Assembly (NCBI GenBank): GCA_964431385.1
Contig: CAYSJM010000001.1
Location: 1-64,000, forward strand
From: UTCHB3 sp964431385
GTDB taxonomy: Bacteria > Bacteroidota > Ignavibacteria > Ignavibacteriales > Ignavibacteriaceae
Direction of reading: 5' to 3'
Length of the DNA: 64,000 nucleotides
Below are positions 16,129-24,545 of the stretch, one piece after another. Positions within the stretch are counted from its first letter, which is position 1. Each line of letters starts with the position of its first letter. The notes below the pieces were generated by a model that saw only the letters and a list, made by a program, of their open reading frames with translations, made no database searches and was not told the DNA's origin. Made by a program: the position numbers and the translations under genes.

Positions 16129-16636
16129 AGACTTGACTTGGCAATCGCTGTCGCGATTATAACGGCAGAGGAAAGTCCGGACTCCTCAGGACAGGACGCC
16201 GGGTAACGCCCGGGAGGTTATCTGTAATGGATAATTTACGGAAAGTGCCGCAGAAAAAATACCGCCCCGAGTAATCGGGGTAAGGGTGAAATGGCAGGGT
16301 AAGAGCCTACCGCGTGGATGGTAACATCCTCGGCAAGGTAAACCCCGTTCGGAGCAAAGCCAAGCAGAAGACGATTCCCGTTCTGCGGGATGAAGGGCTG
16401 TCCGTCCAATGTCTTCGGGTAGGCTGCACGAGGTGAAAAGTAATTTTCATCCCAGATAAATGATTGCCTTCGGTTTATTTAATTTTTACAATATGAGTTT
16501 ACACCTAATGACGCTGTCTATACAAAGATTTAAGTTCCCACCCGGAAGATAATTCCGTTCGGCTCACTGCCATTAGTGTAGTCATTTGTAGAAATTTCTT
16601 TAAACCGGAACAGAATCCGGCTTACAAGTCAGGTCT
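16129..16636 (+). ncRNA. rnpB: RNase P RNA, bacterial type A, with enlarged P19-position hairpin
   Basis: Catalytic RNA of RNase P, which matures tRNA 5' ends. Conserved core segments are present in order: GAGGAAAGTCC (16168 on), GGGTGAAA (16284-16291), AGAGCCTACCG (from 16302), GGCAAGGTAAACCCC (16332-16346), CAGATAAATGATTGCC (16453-16468) and ACAGAATCCGGCTTAC (16610-16625). The ends pair as a 12-bp P1 helix (AGACTTGACTTG with CAAGTCAGGTCT). At about 508 nt it is longer than the usual 350-420 nt. The excess is the 141 nt between 16469 and 16609, which fold back as an imperfect long hairpin (for example ACACCTAATG near 16500 with CATTAGTGT near 16571). End points are set from the P1 pairing. 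Confidence 0.96.
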
Positions 16637-16666
16637 ATATTTAAATATTTCCACGGTAAGTTCACT

Positions 16667-18379
16667 ATGCCAACTAAACGGTGGAAGATCAGATCTGTTC
16701 GTGACGACCTTGAGATAAAATCTCTTGCAGACTCACTGAACATCTCCGAAATACTCGCAAAGCTGCTTATTCACAGGAACATCAAAAGTTTTCCGCAGGC
16801 GCGATATTTCTTCAAACCCGACCTCGAAGGTCTTCATAATCCTTTCCTCATGAATGGCATGCAGGCAGCCGCCCGGCGTGTTATTCTTGCGATTACATCA
16901 AACGAAAAAATTCTCGTTTATGGTGACTACGATGTAGATGGTACCTGTTCTACAGCTCTTATGTATATGTTTTTGAAGGAACTTGGAGCAAATGTAGAAT
17001 TTTTCATTCCCAACCGGCTTCGCGATGGCTACGGTATTACAATCCACGGAATTGATTATGTAAGTGCCACAGGTACTTCACTTCTTATCTCTGTCGATTG
17101 TGGAATTACCGCGGTTGAAGAGGCGGCTTACGCAAAATCTCTCGGCATCGATATGATCATTTGCGACCATCATCAACCGAGGGAAGTGCTGCCCCCCGCT
17201 TATGCCGTGCTCGACCCATTAAAACCGGGCTGCAGCTATCCATTCAAATATCTCTCCGGTGCCGGTGTTGCATTTAAACTTGCACAGGCAATTGCTGCTC
17301 TGCTTGGTAACCAGGCACTCCCTTTAAAATATCTCGATCTGGTAGCGATGGCAGGTGCCGCCGATATAGTTCCGCTTTCTGATGAGAACAGAATTTTAGT
17401 AATGTACGGGCTCGATTTGATAAACAAGTCCCCTCGACCGGGGGTGCTTGCATTAATGAGGGCAACTCGAATAGAACCGGGTCAGCTTAACGCAGGTCAG
17501 ATAGTATTCTCAATTGCACCCCGAATTAATGCTGCGGGCAGATTAAGTGATGCTAAAATTGCTGTTGAACTCTTGATGACTGATGACTATGAAAGAGCTG
17601 AAGAGCTCTCTCGACTACTTGAAACCGAAAACTGGGAAAGAAGAAAACTTGATGAGGAAACTCTCAATTCCGCCTTATCGACGGTTTTAAGAATTCACAA
17701 TCTCGAAGAGGATATGGCTTTGGTGTTGCATGAAGAGGAGTGGCATCCCGGTGTAATTGGAATTGTAGCATCTCGATTAGTAGAACTTTATTACAGACCC
17801 ACCGTGATGTTAACAACCATCGATGGTGTCGCAAAAGGTTCTGCCAGAAGTATCCCTAACTTCAATATATATGAAGCACTTCAACATTGTAGTGATCTTT
17901 TAAATCATTATGGCGGACATCAGGCTGCTGCCGGTCTTTCAATTAATATTGATAATATTCCTGAGTTCAGAAGAAGATTCAACATTCTGGCAAAGGAACA
18001 GATTAAAAATGATGACCTCATCCCACAAATCGAAATAGATACCAAGATAAAACTCTCTGAAATAACCCCAAAATTTATTCGAGTTTTGCACCAATTCGCC
18101 CCATTTGGTCCTGATAATCCAAGACCTGTGTTCTTATCAGAGGATGTGGCACATACCGGATTTGTGAAAAAAGTGGGACATAACCATCTGCTCCTCCAAC
18201 TGAAACAGAATGGGAATGATAAAATTTTCGATGCGATTGGTTTTGATCTGGGGCATTACGAAGAACAAGTGAAGGATAAGTCAACTCGACTCGATATTGT
18301 TTACACTATCGACAACACAGGACGCGAATGTAAACCACATCCACAACTCCGAATAAAAGACCTTAGAGTAAGGTCTTAA
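16667..18379 (+). CDS. recJ: Single-stranded-DNA-specific exonuclease RecJ
   Basis: A 5'-3' ssDNA exonuclease acting in mismatch repair, base-excision repair and RecF-type recombination. The 570 residues carry the DHH phosphoesterase motifs: GDYDVDG (86-92), SVDCG (142-146), CDHHQ (166-170), the later ARINAAGR-like stretch (here PRINAAGRLSDA), and the DHHA1 motif GGHQAAAG. A C-terminal OB-fold follows. The gene lies 30 bases downstream of the rnpB 3' end and its stop overlaps the convergent menG stop by four bases. Confidence 0.97.
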   Translation: MPTKRWKIRSVRDDLEIKSLADSLNISEILAKLLIHRNIKSFPQARYFFKPDLEGLHNPFLMNGMQAAARRVILAITSNEKILVYGDYDVDGTCSTALMYMFLKELGANVEFFIPNRLRDGYGITIHGIDYVSATGTSLLISVDCGITAVEEAAYAKSLGIDMIICDHHQPREVLPPAYAVLDPLKPGCSYPFKYLSGAGVAFKLAQAIAALLGNQALPLKYLDLVAMAGAADIVPLSDENRILVMYGLDLINKSPRPGVLALMRATRIEPGQLNAGQIVFSIAPRINAAGRLSDAKIAVELLMTDDYERAEELSRLLETENWERRKLDEETLNSALSTVLRIHNLEEDMALVLHEEEWHPGVIGIVASRLVELYYRPTVMLTTIDGVAKGSARSIPNFNIYEALQHCSDLLNHYGGHQAAAGLSINIDNIPEFRRRFNILAKEQIKNDDLIPQIEIDTKIKLSEITPKFIRVLHQFAPFGPDNPRPVFLSEDVAHTGFVKKVGHNHLLLQLKQNGNDKIFDAIGFDLGHYEEQVKDKSTRLDIVYTIDNTGRECKPHPQLRIKDLRVRS

Positions 18380-19080
18380 TTGGTTGCTATTACTACCTGT
18401 ACAATTCCAAAGGTAAAGAGGTGGCGGTCAACTTTTGAGAAGCCTGCTTCCTTGAAGAGTTTTACGAGATCGACATTTTTATCAAAATCTTCTACTGAAT
18501 CGGGCAAATAGTCGTAAGCCATCGGATGACCCGAGACTATTTTCCCGACTAACGGAAGTACATTTTTAAAGTAAAATTTATAAACTGCCTTAAAGAAACT
18601 GTTTTTCGGCATCGCAAATTCAAGAACAGTTGCCCTTCCCCCTTTTTTAATTATTCTATTGAACTCTCTGAATGCCAGAGGAATGTCGTAGAAATTTCTT
18701 ACTCCAAATGCAACGGTTACATTTGTGACTGAATCAGCTTTTAGAGGGATAAACTCTGCGGCAGTCTGAAAATTTTTCTTGTTAATCCAGTCCACCTTTT
18801 TATTAAACAGGGAGAGCATGTTATATGAAAAGTCCGCACCGAAAATTTGTGTGACGCCATATTTTCTTGCTTGTATTGCAACATCTCCTGTGCCGCAAGC
18901 CATATCGAGAAGAATAGAATTACTATCGAGTTTGCTCAGTTTTAAGGCTTTTTTCCTCCAATATTTATCTACACCCGCACTTAGTACCCTGTTCAGAAGA
19001 TCGTAGCGTGAGGCTATCGAATCGAACATTTTTTTTACTTCAATTTTCTTTTCTTCTTTTGCGAATAAGGAGGTTGACAT
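18376..19080 (-). CDS. menG: Demethylmenaquinone methyltransferase (UbiE/MenG)
   Basis: Final C-methylation step of menaquinone synthesis using SAM. The 234 residues contain the family signature FDSIASRYDLLNRVLS, the SAM-binding motif DMACGTGDVA, and the later GVRNFYDIPLAFREF and FAMPKNSFFKAVYKFYF segments typical of UbiE. The UbiE family also serves ubiquinone synthesis, but the class-B complex II in this window suggests a menaquinone-based chain. It lies convergent to recJ with a 4-base stop overlap and 45 bases after rsmA on the same strand, so the two are probably co-transcribed. Confidence 0.95.
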   Translation of the reverse strand: MSTSLFAKEEKKIEVKKMFDSIASRYDLLNRVLSAGVDKYWRKKALKLSKLDSNSILLDMACGTGDVAIQARKYGVTQIFGADFSYNMLSLFNKKVDWINKKNFQTAAEFIPLKADSVTNVTVAFGVRNFYDIPLAFREFNRIIKKGGRATVLEFAMPKNSFFKAVYKFYFKNVLPLVGKIVSGHPMAYDYLPDSVEDFDKNVDLVKLFKEAGFSKVDRHLFTFGIVQVVIATN

Positions 19081-19124
19081 TCTATCTCGAATTAATAAGT
19101 TTAATATTGTAACAAAAAGATTGA

Positions 19125-19901
19125 TTAATCTGTTTCAAATTTGCCCGTTAAAGAGTTGGAAAGTTCAATAAAATTTGCGATTGTGAGCTGCTCCGCCCTT
19201 AAACCGAGATCGACAGGGGGTGTATAATCACCAGTCACCTCACTCAACACAGGATTAAGAGCATTCCGAAGTGTCTTTCGCCTCTGGTTAAATGCCGTCC
19301 TCACTACCCTTCTAAAAAGTTTGTGATCTTCTATGAGTGACTCATCCTTGTCAAAACGAAGTGATATGATTGCAGAATCCACTTTTGGTTTTGGGAAGAA
19401 AACAGTTGACGGAACTTTAAAATGGTATTCCAATGAAGCATATACCCCAAGGACAACACTTAAAATTCCATACTCTTTGTTGCCGGGAGGTGCAGTTATT
19501 CTTCGCGCCACTTCATATTGAACCATCAACATCACATCGTGCACCACTTCCCTTTCCTCCAACAGCTTAAAGATAATTGGAGTTGTGATGTTGTAAGGAA
19601 TATTTCCGATTACTCTGAGTTTATTGTTGCCCGCCACTTCCCTTATGTTTACATCCATAAAATCTCCTTCAATTATTTGAAGTGCAGGAAATTTTACTTT
19701 AAGAAGCTCAATTGCACGGGTATCAATCTCGACTACTCTAAGATCTTCGCTCGCTGAAAGGAGTTTTTCAGTGATGGCGCCCTTGCCGGGACCAATCTCA
19801 AGGACAGTATCATTTTTTTGGGGAGAAAATGAGTCAACAATCTTGTTTATGTAGTGCGGATCGGTCAGGAAATTCTGACCAAATCTTTTTAGTGGTTTCA
19901 A
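19125..19901 (-). CDS. rsmA: 16S rRNA dimethyladenosine transferase
   Basis: Dimethylates the two adjacent adenines of helix 45 of 16S rRNA (KsgA). The 258 residues show GQNFLTDPHYINKI at the N-terminus, the SAM motif LEIGPGKGAITEKLL, the acidic VEIDTRAIELL motif and NIPYNITTPI as the catalytic NxPY motif. The C-terminal FFPKPKVDSAIISL and RRKTLRNAL blocks are also present. Length is normal. It is followed by menG on the same strand. Confidence 0.96.
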   Translation of the reverse strand: MKPLKRFGQNFLTDPHYINKIVDSFSPQKNDTVLEIGPGKGAITEKLLSASEDLRVVEIDTRAIELLKVKFPALQIIEGDFMDVNIREVAGNNKLRVIGNIPYNITTPIIFKLLEEREVVHDVMLMVQYEVARRITAPPGNKEYGILSVVLGVYASLEYHFKVPSTVFFPKPKVDSAIISLRFDKDESLIEDHKLFRRVVRTAFNQRRKTLRNALNPVLSEVTGDYTPPVDLGLRAEQLTIANFIELSNSLTGKFETD

Positions 19902-20024
19902 ATGTTTTGCGGGTTGTTTTAATTTTATATTTTTAGATTCAGAATTTTATAAAATGAGACTGAAATTTACAAATATTAGATGACTTTAAAGTCAGACCCT
20001 TTCCATCACTAAAAAGGAAACATT

Positions 20025-20999
20025 GTGGAACCGAAATTTGTCGTTAGTCTTGATGTTGGCGGTACGAAGAAACTCGCATCTGTCGTCAATTCAACCCAAG
20101 GAATAATTTCAAGCCTGAAAAAACAGACACCCGAATCCAATTCGCATGAGTCATTCTCAGGCTCGCTGGTTGATCTTACTAACGAGGTTATCCAGCAATC
20201 GGGTATTTTACCTGAACAAGTTGCCTCAGTAGCTGTTGGCATTCCCGGCTCAGTAAACATCGAGACTGGTATAATCGGTATGGCACCAAACCTCGGACTA
20301 AAAAATTATAATGTAAAAGAGCATCTGAACAACAGACTTCCCTATCCTGTCTTGATCGAAAATGATGTGAACCTTGCTGCGGCAGGTGAACTCGCTTTTG
20401 GTGCAGCAAAAGGGAAAAAAAATGTTCTCGTAGTTTTTGTTGGTACCGGAATTGGTGCAGGATTAATCCTTGACAACAAACTTTTTAGAGGTTCAGGCTG
20501 GGTTGCCGGTGAAATTGGGCATTTAAATATCCACGAAAAAGGTCCAAAATGTGGTTGTGGAAGAATTGGATGTTTCGAAGCACTCGCAAGTAGAACCGCG
20601 GTAGTCCGTCAGATTACAGCTGAAATCAAGAAAGGGAAACAAAGTGTCTTAAAAGAGAGAACCGAAAAGAATAAAGACATAAAAAGTAAGGCAATTGCCC
20701 GGGCACTCGAAGCCGGTGACAAATTAACTGTGAAAGTGGTTAATCAGGCGTGTAAAACAATTGGAAGAACCCTTGCAGGAATTAACAATCTGTTGAATCT
20801 CGAATTAATAATTCTTGGCGGCGGGTTGATGGAAGCAAGCGAAAGTTATATGCTGCCAAAAATCAATGAAACTTTTTACAAATATTCGATAGGTGACGCC
20901 GCAAAATGTGTCTCATTAGTAGGGACAAATCTCCGCGACGATGCAGCGATTTATGGCGGTATCTCGCTTACGGAAGAGTTTCTCGGGATTAAAGTCTGA
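20025..20999 (+). CDS. ROK-family sugar kinase
   Basis: An ATP-dependent kinase of the ROK family, most likely glucokinase or N-acetyl-sugar kinase; the substrate cannot be fixed from sequence. The 324 residues include the phosphate-binding DVGGTKK motif near residue 10, ENDVNLAAAGE with the catalytic aspartate, GTGIGAGLILD, the GEIGHLNIHEKGP segment, and the zinc site CGCGRIGCFEALAS. An insertion of charged residues (about 205-225, rich in Lys/Glu) separates the zinc site from the C-terminal helices. The start is GTG with AAGGA 8 bases upstream. It stands alone; a repeat-containing spacer of about 500 bp follows. Confidence 0.9.
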   Translation: MEPKFVVSLDVGGTKKLASVVNSTQGIISSLKKQTPESNSHESFSGSLVDLTNEVIQQSGILPEQVASVAVGIPGSVNIETGIIGMAPNLGLKNYNVKEHLNNRLPYPVLIENDVNLAAAGELAFGAAKGKKNVLVVFVGTGIGAGLILDNKLFRGSGWVAGEIGHLNIHEKGPKCGCGRIGCFEALASRTAVVRQITAEIKKGKQSVLKERTEKNKDIKSKAIARALEAGDKLTVKVVNQACKTIGRTLAGINNLLNLELIILGGGLMEASESYMLPKINETFYKYSIGDAAKCVSLVGTNLRDDAAIYGGISLTEEFLGIKV

Positions 21000-21506
21000 G
21001 TTGGCTGTGAGTTGGTTAGCTTGGGAAGAGGGATTAGGTAGAAGGCTGAATTTCTGAAGGATGAAGGCTGAATTTCTGAAGTTTAATTCTCCCGTGTGAT
21101 ACAAATTCCTGGAAATCTGATGAGGAGTGACAATCGAGTCGATTGTCCTGCCGAAAATTTTGAAGGTGGTTGAAGTATTTCTTTCCATTTATCACCATTT
21201 TCAGGTATCAAGCGTGTTAGATATTACTTTTACAACATTGAGGTTCCATTTTGGCACCTCAAACGCCGTGGTGCTTGACAGCCCAAATCAAAAAAATAAA
21301 AGGGGCTTTCTTACAGTAAGTCGACAATGTTTAACCACATTTCTCCCGAAAGGGTATCAGTTGTCGGTTGGACAATCGAGACGATTGTCGCTCCTTTTCC
21401 GAGGTCTGGGGTTTTGCTTCCATCCCCGGGAATCGGTTATGTCAGTCTAATCCGTGGGATATACATATCCAGAAGAAAATGTTGAATTCAGGTCATTTAA
21501 TAGAAT
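21000..21506. repeat. Repeat-containing spacer with two copies of the GACAATCG palindrome
   Basis: No credible gene lies in this 507-bp spacer. It contains two close copies of a GAAGGCTGAATTTCTGAAG phrase (about 21041-21080); a palindrome GACAATCGAGTCGATTGTC at 21129-21147 whose flanks are in inverse orientation; a GGCACC/GGTGC hairpin area near 21250-21275; and a second palindrome at 21371-21389 followed by GCTCCTTTTC as in the 7.9 kb and 58.7 kb copies. The open frames that can be drawn here run through these repeats and have no ribosome binding sites. Confidence 0.8.
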
Positions 21507-23480
21507 TTAGTTTATTTCTGAATTCACTGTCTTTAATATTTCTTCCAGTTCGAGCTGCAGAGCTTCCCACTTTGAGGTTTTTTTTTCGATATCGTCCTTG
21601 AGTTGCTGGTACTGATTGGTTTTCTGCATTGCTTCGCGGGCATTGTCGAAGAAGCCGGGTTTTTCCATTTCGAGTTCACATTCAACAACTTTTTGTTCTA
21701 ATGTTGCAATCTCGGATTCAATTTTAGTGATAGCATCATTGATGTGTTTTGTAGCTTTGTAGCGTTTATTTCTGAGCTCGGCTTCAATTCTTTTTTGATC
21801 TTTTCTGTTAACGGCATTTGCATCCTCAGTGAAGATATTTGCATTCCGTGTGGCGATCTCATTCCGCTCCATCATTTCTTCACCCCTTTTTCGGAGATAA
21901 TATTCAATGGTACCGGGGAAGATTTTAAAAGAGCCTCTTCTTATCTCAACAACTTTGTTGACAATCGGTTGTAAAAAATCGACATCATGCGAAACTATAA
22001 TGAGAGAGCCTGAAAATTTAATAAGAGCGTTTTGCAATACCTGCTTGCTTGTGTAATCAAGATGGTTCGTAGGTTCATCCATAATTAAAAGATTAGCTTT
22101 TTTAAGAAGCAGAAGTGCGAGTGCGACCCGGCTTTTTTCACCTCCTGAGAGAACTCCCACTTTTTTAAAGACATCATCCCCTGTAAAAAGGAATGAACCG
22201 GCAAGTGCCCTGATTTGTGGAAGTGTCATATCTCCGGCTTCTGAAGCGATAGTTTCGAGTACATCGAGTTCCGGATCGAGAACCTCACTCTGCTCCTGTG
22301 AGAACCATGCGATAGAAGTGTTGTAGCCCATAATTTTTTCACCGGCGGTTGGTTTCAAAACAGAGGCAATAATCTTTGAAAGAGTTGATTTTCCCGCCCC
22401 GTTGGGACCAACAAAAGCAATTTTATCGCCTTTTTCGATCCTAAAATCGATTTTATCGAGTACAAGATTTTCACCAAATCGCATTGTGATGTTTTTTAAC
22501 TCATAAACAATCTGTGCTGTTTTTGGAGGTTCGGGGAATTTAAATGCAATTCCTTTCTCAAAGTCGGGTAGATCAATTTTATCAAATTTTTCCAACATTT
22601 TCACGCGGCTTTGAACCTGCTTCGCTTTGGATGCCTTGTACCTGAACCGATCGACAAAACTTTGAATTTCTTTCATTCTCTTCTGTTGCTGCTCAAACTC
22701 ATGCTCAAGCCTCTCATCCCGTTCTGCTTTTGCCTTCAGGTAGTGATCGAAATTACCGTTAAAAACCGAAAAGTCATTCATGAAAATTTCGAGGGTTTTG
22801 GAGGTAACCGCATTCACAAAACGGCGGTCGTGAGAGACCAACAGGAGTGCCCCCTTGAAGGTTTTCAGAAATCCGGTTAACCATTCGAGGGAATCAATAT
22901 CGAGGTGATTTGTCGGCTCATCCATCATGAGCAAATCATTTTCAGCGATGAGCATTTTAGCAAGGGCTATTCTCATCTGCCAGCCACCGGAGAAATGATC
23001 AGTCAGTTTCTCAAAGTCACTTTGCTGAAATCCGAGACCAAGAAGCACCTTTTCAACTCTCGCTTCTGCGGAATAGGAATCGATCTCCTCAAGCCTCATG
23101 TGAATTTCACCGAGTTGCTCAACGAGTCCCTCTTTTTCAACGGAATCAATTTGCGGGTCATTCAGAAGCTCGGTTATTTCGGCTTCTTTTTCCTGCAGTT
23201 CCTTAAGGTTGGGAACACCGGCGAGAGCTTCTTCCAACAGCGTTCTTCCCTTGTGGGTTACATTTTCCTGTGGAAGATACCCGATTGCAATATTTTTTCT
23301 CTTAAAGATGTCACCTTTTTCAGGTTCGATATACCCATTCAACATTTTAAGAAGTGAAGATTTCCCGGTTCCATTAGAGCCAACAAGCGAAATTTTGTCA
23401 CCTGCATTAATCTTAAAGTTTACATCTTTATAGAGGTATTTTCCGCCAAATTGCAGTGAGAGGTTAACTATATCAATCAT
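21507..23480 (-). CDS. ABC-F family ATPase
   Basis: A soluble protein with two ABC ATPase domains and no membrane segments, of the ABC-F family that binds the ribosomal E site to rescue or regulate translation. The 657 residues carry Walker A GSNGTGKS (34-41), signature SGGWQMRIALAKML and DEPTNHLD in domain 1, the charged linker helix pair typical of ABC-F, then GPNGAGKST, LSGGEKSRVALAL and DEPTNHLD in domain 2. A C-terminal coiled-coil of about 100 residues resembles the Uup/YdiF subgroup. It is the last gene of the operon glnE, DUF2723, PGI/PMI, ABC-F, 33 bases after the isomerase. Confidence 0.93.
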   Translation of the reverse strand: MIDIVNLSLQFGGKYLYKDVNFKINAGDKISLVGSNGTGKSSLLKMLNGYIEPEKGDIFKRKNIAIGYLPQENVTHKGRTLLEEALAGVPNLKELQEKEAEITELLNDPQIDSVEKEGLVEQLGEIHMRLEEIDSYSAEARVEKVLLGLGFQQSDFEKLTDHFSGGWQMRIALAKMLIAENDLLMMDEPTNHLDIDSLEWLTGFLKTFKGALLLVSHDRRFVNAVTSKTLEIFMNDFSVFNGNFDHYLKAKAERDERLEHEFEQQQKRMKEIQSFVDRFRYKASKAKQVQSRVKMLEKFDKIDLPDFEKGIAFKFPEPPKTAQIVYELKNITMRFGENLVLDKIDFRIEKGDKIAFVGPNGAGKSTLSKIIASVLKPTAGEKIMGYNTSIAWFSQEQSEVLDPELDVLETIASEAGDMTLPQIRALAGSFLFTGDDVFKKVGVLSGGEKSRVALALLLLKKANLLIMDEPTNHLDYTSKQVLQNALIKFSGSLIIVSHDVDFLQPIVNKVVEIRRGSFKIFPGTIEYYLRKRGEEMMERNEIATRNANIFTEDANAVNRKDQKRIEAELRNKRYKATKHINDAITKIESEIATLEQKVVECELEMEKPGFFDNAREAMQKTNQYQQLKDDIEKKTSKWEALQLELEEILKTVNSEIN

Positions 23481-23513
23481 ATTTATTTTTTGTTTCGTGA
23501 TAACTCAAGTTAA

Positions 23514-24542
23514 TCACTTTTGAAGTCTTTTTTTTAAGAGATGAATGTAATCGATTTCCACGGGGTCTTTTCCCCAGACTATAGCACGATAGTAGGTGAT
23601 CCAATCGACATAATAAATCATGTCAAACAATCTTTCTTGATATGTTTGGAGATTGCTTTGGATCATCACAACGGGAACCTGAAGTTCACCGAGTATTTCA
23701 TTAAAAATCGCAAATCTTTTTTGAATCTGTGGATGAATCGATTCATCCAGCACTTCAAAGACAAAGTAAGATTCGTTAATATCGCCATAGGTTTCCCACC
23801 CGATAATCTCATTATGATTCATTTCGGGGAACACATTGTGGAAAGCGTGAGTCTTACCGTTCTCATTAAACTGCCCTTTAAACCGGGTGCCGACCGAATC
23901 AGTAACTCCTGCGGCGGAGTAAATCAGGGGAAGCTTTCCATTAACTTCTGCAGCAACAGACCAGGCGGAATTGCCCGATTGAAAGAATTCCTCCCCCTTG
24001 CTTTTTAGTCGGGTTACAATTCTTGACAATAATTCGTCATCTTTTTTAACCAGACCAAGTTTCGAAAAAAGGTTGAGTATATTAAAAAATGAAGTGTAGA
24101 GTGCAAACCTTGGTTGGAACCCGGGCATCAACGGAATTACCGTAACGCCATCTCTGATTGCCCATTCTTTTAGAGTTCCGCCTGTGGTAAGGCAAACTCT
24201 TTTGGCACCTTTTTCGCCGGCTGCGTGGTAAGCAGAAAGTGTCTCCTCAGTTGAGCCTGAATACGACGAGCAAATGACCAACGAATCGGGTGAAGTGAAG
24301 TTCGGAACTCCATAATTTCTGTTTACGAATAAAGGAACGGTCAACTCATCTTTAGCCCACAATGAAAACACATCACCGGCTATCGCTGAACCGCCCAACC
24401 CGGAGATTACAATATTTTTTATTCCTGATACATCAAGTTTTACTTCAAAATTGTTTTCAAGAGCATTTTCGATTTGTTTATAAGAGTTAACCAACACTTC
24501 AAACTGGTTTGTAGGGTCGAGTTTTTTTATCAATTCAAACAT
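23514..24542 (-). CDS. Bifunctional phosphoglucose/phosphomannose isomerase
   Basis: Interconverts glucose-6-phosphate and mannose-6-phosphate with fructose-6-phosphate. The 342 residues form two SIS sugar-isomerase lobes. The signature GLGGSAIAGD near residue 51 and CSSYSGSTEETLS near residue 92 mark the family, and the C-terminal half contains the EMNHNEIIGWE stretch typical of the archaeal/Bacteroidota PGI/PMI enzymes rather than classical Pgi. It starts three bases after the DUF2723 stop, indicating translational coupling in a four-gene operon. It supplies mannose-6-phosphate for glycan synthesis, consistent with the glycosyltransferase-like neighbour. Confidence 0.9.
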   Translation of the reverse strand: MFELIKKLDPTNQFEVLVNSYKQIENALENNFEVKLDVSGIKNIVISGLGGSAIAGDVFSLWAKDELTVPLFVNRNYGVPNFTSPDSLVICSSYSGSTEETLSAYHAAGEKGAKRVCLTTGGTLKEWAIRDGVTVIPLMPGFQPRFALYTSFFNILNLFSKLGLVKKDDELLSRIVTRLKSKGEEFFQSGNSAWSVAAEVNGKLPLIYSAAGVTDSVGTRFKGQFNENGKTHAFHNVFPEMNHNEIIGWETYGDINESYFVFEVLDESIHPQIQKRFAIFNEILGELQVPVVMIQSNLQTYQERLFDMIYYVDWITYYRAIVWGKDPVEIDYIHLLKKRLQK

Positions 24543-24545
24543 TTT

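Noticed and set aside
21127..21450. Open frame of about 107 codons on the plus strand in the spacer
   Set aside because: It runs through both palindrome repeats, has no ribosome binding site, and its translation lacks any domain-like pattern.
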